From: Photobacterium salinisoli
Lineage (GTDB): Bacteria; Pseudomonadota; Gammaproteobacteria; Enterobacterales; Vibrionaceae
Direction of reading: 5' to 3'
DNA: 64,000 nucleotides
Assembly: GCF_003614885.1 (NCBI RefSeq)
Contig: NZ_QZMS01000007.1
Location: 806,001 to 870,000 of the forward strand
Part shown: piece by piece, positions 8,052 through 16,442 of the stretch
Position numbering within the stretch: position 1 is the stretch's first letter
How the letters are laid out: every line of letters begins with the position of its first letter
Position numbers and translations under genes: made by a program
Notes under the pieces: model-generated
The model's database searches: none
Told to the model about the DNA's origin: nothing
Seen by the model: the letters and a program-made list of their open reading frames with translations, nothing else

Positions 8052-9143
8052 TTACTTCTGCTCAGCCTGACTGTCGAGATAGGCTTTATCAGCAATCAGC
8101 GTCCATTCACGGGCTTTTTCCAGATAGGCCGCTTGTGAATCCAGGATTTCTTTTGCCAGCGGATCATTCTTGGCCTGCTCTTCAAGCAATTCATCGTTGG
8201 CTTGACGAATGGCTGTCATGACATCATCCGGGAAGTTCATCACTTTGATGTTCGGATATTCTTCCTTCATGGTTGACCAGTTCTCGGCACTGGCGTGGGT
8301 ATTTAAGATATACATGTCATAGGCAGAGAGGCGCATGGCAACGCGCAGAATTTCCTGCAGATCCGCCGGCAGGCGCTCCCAGGATTGCTTGTTGACCAGA
8401 AACTGCAGTTCAGTCGCGGGCTCATGCCAGCCGGTATAGTAGTAAGGCGCGATTTTGTGAAAACCCATTCTCAGGTCCAGACCCGGGCCCACCCATTCCA
8501 GCGCATCAATGGTACGACGCTCAAGTGCTGTGTAGAGCTCGCCCGGTGCAATATTAGTCGGACTGGCACCTAACTTAGCCAGTACTTCACCGGCAAAGCC
8601 CGGAATACGGATTTTCAGACCTTTGAGATCATCAACCGTTTTGATTTCTTTCTGAAACCAGCCACCCATCTGCACGCCCGTGTTACCACCGGGGAATGAC
8701 AGCAGGTTATGCGGGCCATAGACTTTTTCCATCAGCGCCATGCCGCCACCGTGATAGAACCAGGCATATTGTTCAGCTGCGATCATACCGAAGGGCATAG
8801 TGGAGAAATAAAGGGTATTTGGTACCTTGCCTTTCCAGTAATAAGACGCCGAGTGGCCAATGTCATACTGGCCGGCTTTTACCATATCAAACACACCCAG
8901 CGGCGCTTTGTGTTTATTGGCAGAATCGATGCGGATCTGCAAACGGCCGTTAGACATTTTTTCTGCCATTTCAGCCATGGCTTTGGTGGTGTCGCCAAAA
9001 ATAGGAAAGTTTGCGCCCCAGGTTTCAGCCAGTTTCAGTCGATAGACTTTTTCTGCGGAATAAGCGGCGGTACTGGAAAGTAAAACCGCAACCGCGCTGG
9101 CTGCCACCAGAGCATTGCGTACAGTGCGTTTTACCAGACTCAT
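8052..9143 (-). CDS. dctP: TRAP transporter periplasmic solute-binding protein (DctP family)
   Basis: 363 residues with a Sec signal peptide (basic MSLVKRTVR, hydrophobic core, Ala-rich cleavage region near SAEK, about residue 30). DctP-fold landmarks are KGLKIRIPGF, holding the conserved ligand-carboxylate Arg, ALERRTIDALEWVGPG, and the aromatic block KIAPYYYTGWHEP. The last resembles the 2-oxoacid/lactate branch (TakP-type) more than the C4-dicarboxylate or sialate branches, so a monocarboxylate or 2-oxoacid ligand is my best guess. First gene of the leftward block; ATG has GAGG upstream. A CRP-like site lies about 280 bases upstream. Confidence 0.9.
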   Translation of the reverse strand: MSLVKRTVRNALVAASAVAVLLSSTAAYSAEKVYRLKLAETWGANFPIFGDTTKAMAEMAEKMSNGRLQIRIDSANKHKAPLGVFDMVKAGQYDIGHSASYYWKGKVPNTLYFSTMPFGMIAAEQYAWFYHGGGMALMEKVYGPHNLLSFPGGNTGVQMGGWFQKEIKTVDDLKGLKIRIPGFAGEVLAKLGASPTNIAPGELYTALERRTIDALEWVGPGLDLRMGFHKIAPYYYTGWHEPATELQFLVNKQSWERLPADLQEILRVAMRLSAYDMYILNTHASAENWSTMKEEYPNIKVMNFPDDVMTAIRQANDELLEEQAKNDPLAKEILDSQAAYLEKAREWTLIADKAYLDSQAEQK

Positions 9144-9590
9144 GTTTCACGTCCTCATTGTTATTGTGATAGCGGGATAATCCCTATGCAATCAAAGCAT
9201 TGAACAAACTATAGGCCTGAACAAGCGCAATAACACGGAGTGGATATCAAATAAGATCGTGAAAAATAGCGACTAAGGTATTAAGTATTAATACGTAAGT
9301 TATCTATGTGGTTTGTTTTAAATTTATGATTAATAAAGGATAAATGAAGAATCATTTGTTTTGGCTTTTACGGTAACTACGCAGGAAAACCACTGGTAAT
9401 TATGTTGATTATTTGTAATGGGTGTGAAGTGGCTCACTGATGAGAGGCCCCATCACTTTACCCGGGCGAACTGATGGCTGACTGGCGTTATCAGCATAAA
9501 GTCGTTACTATCAGATTGTATGTAATTTAAGCATTTTGTGGTCGTGACAAGCATTTCATCGTATAACACGCAGATAACAGAGGAGGGGAT
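9144..9590. other. Divergent intergenic region, dctP and DUF1289 gene
   Basis: 447 bases without a convincing gene. It must hold the leftward promoter of dctP and the rightward promoter of the small DUF1289 gene. It is AT-rich around 9290-9360. The only recognisable element is the CRP-like site at 9423-9438. Confidence 0.6.
9423..9438. promoter_or_regulatory. CRP-like binding site
   Basis: TGTGA-N6-TCACT matches the CRP consensus TGTGA-N6-TCACA at 9 of 10 defined bases with the right spacing. It lies 285 bases before dctP and 153 before the DUF1289 gene. Catabolite control of a carboxylate transporter would be sensible, but the distance to dctP is long for direct activation. Confidence 0.45.
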
Positions 9591-9842
9591 ATGGAGCAGT
9601 TAGAACTTTTTACCATTCCCAGCCCGTGTATTGGTGTCTGCCAGGTGAATAACAGAGGGTATTGCAAAGGCTGTCTGAGGAACCGTGAAGAGAGATTTCA
9701 CTGGCAGATAATGAGTAACGATCAGAAGCGGCATGTGATCAAATTATGCCGGCAACGTTATCTGCGTTTACTCAAGCGTAAGCGAGAACTGGAAATGCAG
9801 GCCGCGAAAGTGCCAGACAATCCGCAGCAAAATCTGTTCTAG
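9591..9842 (+). CDS. DUF1289 (YdhL-like) small cysteine-motif protein
   Basis: 83 residues. The N-terminal SPCIGVCQVNNRGYCKGCLR carries the family's four-Cys pattern (CxxxC, then CxGC), followed by a conserved W and a basic C-terminal helix. The pattern suggests metal binding, probably zinc or an Fe-S centre; no biochemical role is established for the family. A very strong ribosome site (GAGGAGGGG) precedes ATG 9591. It is a single gene ending at a bidirectional terminator shared with rplY. Confidence 0.85.
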   Translation: MEQLELFTIPSPCIGVCQVNNRGYCKGCLRNREERFHWQIMSNDQKRHVIKLCRQRYLRLLKRKRELEMQAAKVPDNPQQNLF

Positions 9843-9870
9843 CCTTATAGCTTGTAAGATTGTCAGACAC

Positions 9871-9900
9871 AAAAAAAGCGCCCTCAGGCGCTTTCTTCTT
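9871..9900. terminator. Bidirectional intrinsic terminator between DUF1289 gene and rplY
   Basis: The stem GCGCC-CTCA-GGCGC is flanked by an A-run on the left and TTTCTTCTT on the right. It lies between two convergent genes, so it can end both transcripts. Confidence 0.85.
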
Positions 9901-9923
9901 CAGCGTTTTCACACCAAACGCAA

Positions 9924-10202
9924 TTAGATGCGGATGAAGTCCATGTGCTGAACTTTTGGCTTGAATGGGTGACGCTGAATGTCTTGTGGCTTAACGTTCA
10001 CTTCTTTACCGTCAATTACCAGAGTGATGGCATCGTAGAAGCCTTCTTTATCCATCTGGTTGATCACGTCATCGTGCTTCAGTTCGATTGCAACTGGCGC
10101 TTCAGTGCCACCGTAGATGATCGCTGGGAATTTGTTAGTGTGACGCAGGCGGCGGCTCGCACCTTTACCCAGGTCTGAACGTACTTGTGCTTCAAATTTC
10201 AT
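9924..10202 (-). CDS. rplY: 50S ribosomal protein L25
   Basis: 92 residues (E. coli 94), the short single-domain form. [21 protein letters not shown], the PAIIYGG motif and the C-terminal [15 protein letters not shown] are diagnostic. It binds loop E of 5S rRNA in the central protuberance of the 50S subunit. Together with radD, rsuA and bcr further right it keeps an E. coli-like neighbourhood. A weak inverted repeat (TCAGTAA / TTACTGA, 10242-10262) falls in its 5' leader. Confidence 0.97.
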   Translation of the reverse strand: MKFEAQVRSDLGKGASRRLRHTNKFPAIIYGGTEAPVAIELKHDDVINQMDKEGFYDAITLVIDGKEVNVKPQDIQRHPFKPKVQHMDFIRI

Positions 10203-10547
10203 GATAACTACTCTTAAGTGAGTGAATAAAAAGAAGGTATTTCAGTAATGCGACCTTACTGAGTACCGTCAAATTGAGCGCGGATACTAACACTCCCTCG
10301 TGAAACTGACAAGAAAAAATCCTGACAAGCCCCTTAAACATCGAGAAAATCGTCAGATCTACCCCTGCATAGCTCAATTCTACTTGCAATAAAAAACACA
10401 CAACACGTTTCATAAATTGGATTTAGTTCGAATAAATTTACTTAATTGTGATCTAAATAACATTGAGATTGATAGTAATTATCATTTGCTTTTGTATAAT
10501 CGCTGCCAATAACGAACCTAACTGATAAAAAATTGATAGCAGGGATT
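10203..10547. promoter_or_regulatory. Divergent promoter region, rplY and TonB receptor
   Basis: About 345 AT-rich bases. The left part is the rplY leader with a 7-bp inverted repeat at 10242-10262. The right part has TATAAT at 10495-10500 about 48 bases before the receptor start, overlapping or next to the Fur box listed separately. I see no open frame worth calling. Confidence 0.6.
10467..10487. promoter_or_regulatory. Fur box upstream of the haem-type receptor
   Basis: GATTGATAGTAATTATCATT is a near-palindrome close to the Fur consensus (GATAATGATAATCATTATC) and sits just upstream of TATAAT at 10495. This is where iron-loaded Fur would block transcription of an outer-membrane iron/haem receptor. 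Confidence 0.75.
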
Positions 10548-12704
10548 ATGAATCACAAGCAACTTTCATTGATTGCCAGCTCTGTATTGCTGGCCCTTTC
10601 TCCTTCATTGCAAGCTCAGGAAAAAAAAGCGTATACAGATGAAATTGTGGTGACAGCCACACGAACTGAACAAAGTATTAAAGACATTCCGGGCTCAGTA
10701 TCAAAGATCACGGCTGAAGATATGGAAAAGAATCTGGCAAATGATCTGCAAGATGCCCTGAAATACGAGCCCGGTGTTCAGGTAAATGGCAATGGCCGTT
10801 TTGGTATTTCTGATTTCACTGTGCGCGGTGTTTCCGGAAATCGCGTGAAAGTGATGGTTGATAATGTGGAGCAACCGGCGGGCTATAATCCGGGGGCCGA
10901 CCAGATGCGAAAATTCTCTAACGGCATTGAAATTGACACGCTTACAGCGATTGAAGTCAGTAAAGGCCCTGGCTCAAGTCTTTACGGAAGTGATGCCATG
11001 GGGGGGACAGTCTTGCTGAGAACGAAAAATCCTGAAGATGTATTACAGACTGGAGAAAACAATCATCTGGCTGTCAAAACTGGTTATGCGAGCGACAGTG
11101 ATCAATACAAGGCAACCGTTGAAGCGGCGAATCGTACTGGTGCTGTGGAAAGTTTGCTGATTTATACCTATCGGGATGGCCATGAAACAGAAGCGCATGG
11201 CGATGGGGCTGATATTGAAGGCAACAGTCGTGGGCAGGCGAACCCGCTGACTTTTGCATCACATAACGTGCTTGGCAAAGTGTATGTTCAGGTGAACGAC
11301 ACCAACCGGGTCGGCTTGGTTGCGGAATATTATACACGTGATACAGATGCCCAGATCCTGAGTCAGGAAAATTACGATGCTGGCGGTGGTTTCATGCCGG
11401 GTTTTGTTTACACCAATGTGCGTGGTCATGATGAAGATGATCGGATCCGATTGGGGTTGACCCACGAATGGCAGGCGAATCTTGCCGTTGCGGATGCCGT
11501 AAACTGGGCGTTGAACTGGCAGCGTAGTGAGAGTAAACATGATAACTACGATCATACGGATAGATATGGTCATCGGAATCGCTACCGTAGCGGTGAAGAC
11601 TCCAGCATTCAGTTTGATACGCAGTTTAATAAAGCTGTTGCATTCTCCGATACTCGTCATGAGCTGACTTATGGCTTGAGTGTTGTACAAAATGAGTTCG
11701 AGCTGGATTATAGAGACTACTTCCTGGATTCCGGGACCGTGAAACCTGGCCCGGTAGAAGTGCCCAATGCAAAATCCGTGAAATACGGTATTTTCTTGCA
11801 GGATCAACTGTATTTAATGCAGGATCAACTGGTCGTGACCGGTGGTCTCCGTTACGACAACTATCAGGCTGAACCTGCCAATTCTTCAGGTCTGCCTGAA
11901 CATGATAGTGATGCAGTGACGGGGCGTCTGGGGGCGGTATATCACTGGACGGAAAGTTTCAATACTTACGCTCAGATCAGTCAGGGCTTCCGTTCACCAA
12001 CCCTTGGTGAAATGTATGAAGATAAAGATAACAGGGCACATGGCTACAAAATTGTTGCTAACCCGAATCTGAAACCAGAAAAAAGCCTTGCTTACGAAAT
12101 CGGTGCAAGATCACAGGGGCGCATCGGTTCAATGAGTATCGCGGCTTTTTACACCGACTATAAAGATTTCATTGCTTCCCAAACTGAGGTGGTCAGCGGT
12201 ATTCAAATTATCAGCAATGAAAACTTAGATGCAGCCAAGATTTATGGTGCGGAATTCGCGTCTGAACTCTGGCTGGACGAAGCACTGAACGCGCCAAGCG
12301 GTACTTACGCAAAAGTCTCTCTGGCTTATCAGGAAGACGAAGACAAGAAGACGGGTGAGGCCTTAGACTCTGTTTCGCCATTTACATCAGTTGTGGGGCT
12401 TGGCTATGACGCGCCAAGTGGTGACTGGGGCAGTGAAATCAACGCGGTTTATGTTGCATCGAAATCTGGCTCAGACTGGTCGAGTGACACCAATGTTGAT
12501 GCACCAAGCTACACTGTGGTTGATCTGATTGCGTATTATACGCCGACTGAAAATCTGATGGTGCGTGCAGGTCTGTTTAACGCATTCGATAAAAAATACT
12601 GGCGTTATCAGGATGTTGAAGGCTATAAGTCGACTGAAGAAGGCTTAGACCGCCATACACAGTCTGGTCGTAATTGGGGTGTGAATCTGGACTACGCATT
12701 CTGA
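10548..12704 (+). CDS. TonB-dependent haem/haemoglobin-type outer-membrane receptor
   Basis: 718 residues from ATG 10548, preceded by AGGG. Signal peptide to about residue 24 (ending LQAQ), TonB box DEIVVTATRTEQ near 32-43, plug domain to about 150 (IEVSKGPGSSLYGSDAMGG), then a beta-barrel ending in Phe (NWGVNLDYAF) as outer-membrane proteins do. Within the barrel, GFRSPTLGEMYE...NPNLKPE resembles the FRAP/NPNL signature of haem and haemoglobin receptors (HutA/HemR/LbpA group), with FRAP read as FRSP. Ligand is therefore probably haem, not proven. A Fur box lies upstream. The gene is a single-gene insertion between rplY and radD. Confidence 0.88.
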   Translation: MNHKQLSLIASSVLLALSPSLQAQEKKAYTDEIVVTATRTEQSIKDIPGSVSKITAEDMEKNLANDLQDALKYEPGVQVNGNGRFGISDFTVRGVSGNRVKVMVDNVEQPAGYNPGADQMRKFSNGIEIDTLTAIEVSKGPGSSLYGSDAMGGTVLLRTKNPEDVLQTGENNHLAVKTGYASDSDQYKATVEAANRTGAVESLLIYTYRDGHETEAHGDGADIEGNSRGQANPLTFASHNVLGKVYVQVNDTNRVGLVAEYYTRDTDAQILSQENYDAGGGFMPGFVYTNVRGHDEDDRIRLGLTHEWQANLAVADAVNWALNWQRSESKHDNYDHTDRYGHRNRYRSGEDSSIQFDTQFNKAVAFSDTRHELTYGLSVVQNEFELDYRDYFLDSGTVKPGPVEVPNAKSVKYGIFLQDQLYLMQDQLVVTGGLRYDNYQAEPANSSGLPEHDSDAVTGRLGAVYHWTESFNTYAQISQGFRSPTLGEMYEDKDNRAHGYKIVANPNLKPEKSLAYEIGARSQGRIGSMSIAAFYTDYKDFIASQTEVVSGIQIISNENLDAAKIYGAEFASELWLDEALNAPSGTYAKVSLAYQEDEDKKTGEALDSVSPFTSVVGLGYDAPSGDWGSEINAVYVASKSGSDWSSDTNVDAPSYTVVDLIAYYTPTENLMVRAGLFNAFDKKYWRYQDVEGYKSTEEGLDRHTQSGRNWGVNLDYAF

Positions 12705-12732
12705 TTTTTTGTAGAAGATATTGCCAGACAGG

Positions 12733-12757
12733 AGCCGCACGATAGTGCGGCTTCTTC
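12733..12757 (+). terminator. Hairpin after the TonB receptor gene
   Basis: GCCGCAC-GATA-GTGCGGC, a perfect 7-bp stem 29 bases after the stop codon, followed by the pyrimidine run TTCTTC. It probably ends the receptor transcript and may also serve the convergent radD. Confidence 0.7.
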
Positions 12758-12772
12758 GCATCTATCGCAAGG

Positions 12773-14515
12773 TTACTGCTTGTACTGATCCAGGTCGAAC
12801 AGCTTATCCCGGATTGCCCAGAAGCGTCCGCTTTTGCGGGCAATAATGATTTCCGGTGGGCGAAGCCTGTGTTCGTTGCTGACCACCTTGGTGGGCGCTG
12901 TCTCGGTAAAGGGGCGATGGCGGTCGACCAGATGCGGATTGATGAATTTCTTCAGGAATTCTGATTTCTGGGTTTTGTTCGTCAGTTGCCAGGTTTCACT
13001 GAGCTGGCCGTCCTCTTCACTGAAATAGGTCACTTTCAACTGAGGTTTGCCGTACTGGTTTTTACCTGGCTCCAGCTGCATGTCGGTACATTTCATGATC
13101 ATGGCGTCTTTGAGCTTGAGCGCATCCCGCAGTTTTTTGTCCGGATCGACCATCACGGCATCGCACTGATGACAGCGCCGGGCAGCAATATCGTTATCTG
13201 CACCGCATTCCTCACAGTATTTGGCCCGGAAGCGGTAGCCACATTCCTCCCGTTCACCGGTGTCATCATCTTCAAAATAACCCTGACAACGGCGGCCATA
13301 ATGTTCTATGAGAAATCCGGCCGGGTCGAGCTTGCCCCAGAAACTGTTTTTAAAGCCGCAAGCCGGGCAGGGCACCATGATGACTTCACTGCTACTGTCC
13401 GGTTTGGGATCGCCGACTTCCGGCTGATAAAGGTCATAACAGTTCCCGGCATATTCGAGTACCAGGCAGTCTTTTTTACCTTCGGCCAGCCGCAAACCAC
13501 GACCAACAATTTGCTGGTACAGGCTGATAGATTCGGTCGGGCGCAGGATAGCAATCAGATCCACATGGGGGGCATCAAAGCCTGTGGTGAGTACAGAGAC
13601 GTTCACCAGAAATTTGATCTGCTGATTCTTGAACTCGGTAATGATGCGATCCCGCTCTTCAAGTGGGGTATCACCGACCACAAGCGCGGCAGATTCATTG
13701 GTCAGATAACCCATGATTTCTTTGGCGTGATTAACCGTGGAGGCGAAGATCATTACTCCTTTGCGGTCTTTGGCGTAATCAATGACCTGCTCAATGATCA
13801 TGGGTGTGGCGCGCGCCGATTTGGCAATTACAGCGTCCAGATCCGCTTCACGGTAATGACCATGATTGGCAGGTTTGAGGCTGGAAAAATCGTACCCAAT
13901 TACCGCCATATCCATGATTTTGGGTTCGGTCAGGAAGCCTTCATCCAGCAGATAGCGGATCGGCAGTTCAAAAATGCAGTCACGAAAGAAGCGATCCTGC
14001 TCGGTACGCACCTGACCGCGGGTGTGATATTTGTAGATCCAGCCCATACCCAGCCGGTAGGGTGTGGCGGTCAGTCCCAGAATCTTGATGCCGGCATTTA
14101 TGGCCTGAAGGTGCTGGATCACACGCTGGTAAGCACTGTTTTCATCGTCCGGCACGCGGTGGCATTCATCGATGACCAACAAAGAAAATTCTGCATCAAA
14201 CTGATCCAGACTGTTCACCATAGATTGCACCGAGGCAAACACTACCTGCTGATCGGTTTCTTTTCGCCCTAATCCGGCAGAAAAAATCGATGCCTTTAAG
14301 CCGTAGCTTTCATACTTGGCATGATTTTGCTCGACCAGCTCTTTCACGTGCGTCAGCACCAGTACTCGGCCCCGGGCAATCCGGGCCAGTTCGGCAATCA
14401 CCAGGCTTTTCCCGGCACCTGTCGGCAGCGCCAGCACCGCCGGTGTGCTGTGTTTACGGAAATAGTGCACTGTGGCTTTCACACAGTCTTGCTGATAGGG
14501 ACGCAGGGTATACAT
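12773..14515 (-). CDS. radD: RadD (YejH) superfamily 2 helicase-like ATPase
   Basis: 580 residues (E. coli RadD 586). Walker A LPTGAGKS near residue 32, DEAH-type box DECH near 117, motif III LTATPYR, and motif VI QIVGRGLR near 335. The C-terminal third carries cysteine clusters (CPACGF, then ECGYRF, CEECGAD, CHQCD) that fit the zinc-finger region of this family. RadD acts with RecA in repair of double-strand breaks and post-replication gaps in E. coli. It lies leftward, with rsuA and bcr beyond, in the order seen in E. coli. A 428-residue antisense open frame over it is a shadow. Confidence 0.94.
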   Translation of the reverse strand: MYTLRPYQQDCVKATVHYFRKHSTPAVLALPTGAGKSLVIAELARIARGRVLVLTHVKELVEQNHAKYESYGLKASIFSAGLGRKETDQQVVFASVQSMVNSLDQFDAEFSLLVIDECHRVPDDENSAYQRVIQHLQAINAGIKILGLTATPYRLGMGWIYKYHTRGQVRTEQDRFFRDCIFELPIRYLLDEGFLTEPKIMDMAVIGYDFSSLKPANHGHYREADLDAVIAKSARATPMIIEQVIDYAKDRKGVMIFASTVNHAKEIMGYLTNESAALVVGDTPLEERDRIITEFKNQQIKFLVNVSVLTTGFDAPHVDLIAILRPTESISLYQQIVGRGLRLAEGKKDCLVLEYAGNCYDLYQPEVGDPKPDSSSEVIMVPCPACGFKNSFWGKLDPAGFLIEHYGRRCQGYFEDDDTGEREECGYRFRAKYCEECGADNDIAARRCHQCDAVMVDPDKKLRDALKLKDAMIMKCTDMQLEPGKNQYGKPQLKVTYFSEEDGQLSETWQLTNKTQKSEFLKKFINPHLVDRHRPFTETAPTKVVSNEHRLRPPEIIIARKSGRFWAIRDKLFDLDQYKQ

Positions 14516-14637
14516 GGATTTGACTTGATTGATGAACAGCGAAGAGGAGTGTAACGGCTTTAAACTGCGGGAGACAAGTCTTGGTGTGAAGAGTGTAACC
14601 AGGGCTCGTAGTGCAGAGCCCCGTTTTCATGTCAGAT

Positions 14638-15132
14638 TCAGGAAGCCATATTCAGTGGCAGCTTTGACGGTTTGATCGTTTTGGTCATCATGCAGAACTG
14701 GCGGCGCGGAATGAAATCGTGCTTCTCATAGAAGCTGCGGGCGCCTTTGTTACCTATGTTCACTTCAAGAGTCAGTGCATGTACACCTGCTTCTGCACAG
14801 TGGTGTTCAATCTGCGGCATAAGTTCAGTACCAATGCCTTGCTGACGCCATTCGGATTTCAGGTAGAACTGATCAATCAGGGCGATCCGCCCGCCGTGTT
14901 CAAGGCTGAAGCTGTAACTCAGGATAATATGACCGGCAATCATGGTATTGCCTTCATGTTCAACTTCAATAAACCAAACCTGACCCAATTCAGGATTGTT
15001 CAACATCTGGTGGACTGCCTGTGTGGTTTGCTCGCGCTTTTGTGGCAGGACTTCATATTCAAAGAGTTCCCCAACTAGTGTAAGCAGCATGTCCACAGAA
15101 GACAGGCTAGGCGCTACAAGTGAGATGTTCAT
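14638..15132 (-). CDS. GNAT-family N-acetyltransferase
   Basis: 164 residues. The acetyl-CoA loop RQQGIGTEL (consensus Q/RxxGxG/A) near 115 and the following ALTLEVNIGNKGARSFYEKHDF with its Asn and Tyr are clear GNAT motifs. No substrate can be read from sequence; small-molecule or protein N-acetylation are both possible. It stands alone, leftward, between radD and rsuA, where E. coli has no gene. An inverted repeat GGGCTC/GAGCCC at about 14605-14622 lies beyond its stop and may be its terminator, although it lacks a T-run in this direction. Confidence 0.85.
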   Translation of the reverse strand: MNISLVAPSLSSVDMLLTLVGELFEYEVLPQKREQTTQAVHQMLNNPELGQVWFIEVEHEGNTMIAGHIILSYSFSLEHGGRIALIDQFYLKSEWRQQGIGTELMPQIEHHCAEAGVHALTLEVNIGNKGARSFYEKHDFIPRRQFCMMTKTIKPSKLPLNMAS

Positions 15133-15378
15133 AAGTCAACCTTAGTTGTTCGGTGTTTTGATGGCACAGTGATGAGTTCTTCAAGGTGTTTATACGGATA
15201 ACTCATGCCCTCTGTCTATAAGTGAAGACCGTGAAAATGGAGAAATGTTCTACTTTTTGAGCTTAGTGGCAGTTCAGGCAATGCAATGTAAAAATTTGTG
15301 ATCAGGGGTTGCAATTAGTGATATTGCTTCAGCTGGCTCAGGTTTGAGATTTCACGTGCAACACGCAGGCCAGGTTTT

Positions 15379-15384
15379 TATAAT
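15379..15384 (+). promoter_or_regulatory. -10 element of the rsuA promoter
   Basis: TATAAT lies 29 bases before the rsuA start, in TTTTTATAATGG. No good -35 is seen at 16-18 bases spacing, so this is a tentative call. Confidence 0.4.
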
Positions 15385-15412
15385 GGCGCTTTTGCAACAC
15401 TCGGAGCCTGCA

Positions 15413-16102
15413 ATGCGGCTTGATAAATTTTTATGTACCGCCCTGGGAATTACCCGTAAGGAAGCCGGTAAAATACTCAAAGAAAAAAGAGTAGAAGTGA
15501 ATGGTGAGATCGTCAAAAACGGTGCACTGAAAATCACCGATGCCTGTGAGGTTGAGTTTGATGGTAACTCGCTGCACATGACGGGTCCGAAATATTTTAT
15601 GCTGAACAAGCCTCAGGGCTATGTGTGTTCACATGTTGATGATTTTAATCCGACCGTTTTTGTATTGTTAGATGAAGTCAGCCCGGAAAAACTGCATGTA
15701 GCGGGCAGACTGGATGCCGACACCACAGGCCTGGTGCTGCTGACGGATGACGGCCAGTGGTCACACCGTATCACGTCGCCGCGCCACGTCTGCGAGAAAG
15801 TCTACTATGTGGAAACGGCTGATCCTATTCCGGCCTCAGCAATCAGCGAGTTTGCCGAAGGCGTACAACTGCGCGGTGAGAAAGAGCTGACCCGGCCAGC
15901 AAAACTGGAGATTCTTGAGGAGTGCGCGGCACTGATCACTATCTCTGAAGGGAAATACCATCAGGTGAAGCGCATGTTTGCCGCGATTGGCAATAAAGTG
16001 GTGGCGTTACATCGTGAGCAGGTCGGCGCTGTGGTGCTGGATGACGATCTGGAACCTGGCGAGTATCGTCCTCTTACGAAGGAAGAAATCGCCAGCTTCT
16101 AA
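15413..16102 (+). CDS. rsuA: 16S rRNA pseudouridine(516) synthase
   Basis: 229 residues from ATG 15413 (E. coli 231), with GGAG upstream; the open frame runs 23 codons further up but those are not conserved. The N-terminal S4 RNA-binding domain begins [20 protein letters not shown]. The catalytic motif [18 protein letters not shown] (catalytic Asp in RLD) is near residue 105, and the C-terminal [18 protein letters not shown] motif is typical of the RsuA/RluB group. It makes one pseudouridine in the small-subunit rRNA during assembly. Next to bcr, as in E. coli. Confidence 0.95.
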   Translation: MRLDKFLCTALGITRKEAGKILKEKRVEVNGEIVKNGALKITDACEVEFDGNSLHMTGPKYFMLNKPQGYVCSHVDDFNPTVFVLLDEVSPEKLHVAGRLDADTTGLVLLTDDGQWSHRITSPRHVCEKVYYVETADPIPASAISEFAEGVQLRGEKELTRPAKLEILEECAALITISEGKYHQVKRMFAAIGNKVVALHREQVGAVVLDDDLEPGEYRPLTKEEIASF

Positions 16103-16442
16103 TCTGTCAGTGACTGAGCGACTTTGAGTATTATAGCGACTTAGTGGTTTAACAACGTAGTGGCATAGCGAGAAGGCGTCGGCCCTGTAGGGGTATCGGC
16201 GCCTTTTTAGTACCTGTTTTCGTTCTGTTCCGGCCGATAGAGAAAAAACAGCGAAACTTCGCTGTCAGGCAACATAGTCGCGATTTCTTGGTCAATACTT
16301 GAACTTTGTGATAACGCACATCACAATTTTTCGCTAGTACGCCATAAAAAGAAACTTATCATTTCCTGTCGGGAAAGATTTAAGTAGTGGAAATTGTCGT
16401 ACAATCTCTCCCTTTCCTTTTCAATATGCTAATAAGTGGTTT
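16103..16442. other. Intergenic region rsuA-bcr
   Basis: 340 bases. The left third holds the rsuA terminator. The right part is AT-rich and should contain the bcr promoter. A TGTGA-N9-TCACA inverted repeat (16307-16325) is present but has the wrong spacing for CRP. No gene is seen. Confidence 0.6.
16173..16208 (+). terminator. Intrinsic terminator after rsuA
   Basis: A long imperfect stem from AAGGCGTCGGCCC to GGGGTATCGGCGCC with loop TGTA, followed by TTTTT. It lies 70 bases after the rsuA stop. Confidence 0.85.

Noticed and set aside
12986..14272. 428-residue open frame on the plus strand opposite radD
   Set aside because: Antisense shadow of a well-conserved helicase gene; no recognisable domain and no ribosome site.
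16307..16325. TGTGA-N9-TCACA before bcr as a CRP site
   Set aside because: CRP needs six bases between the arms. Neither arm pairs with a second good arm at that spacing.
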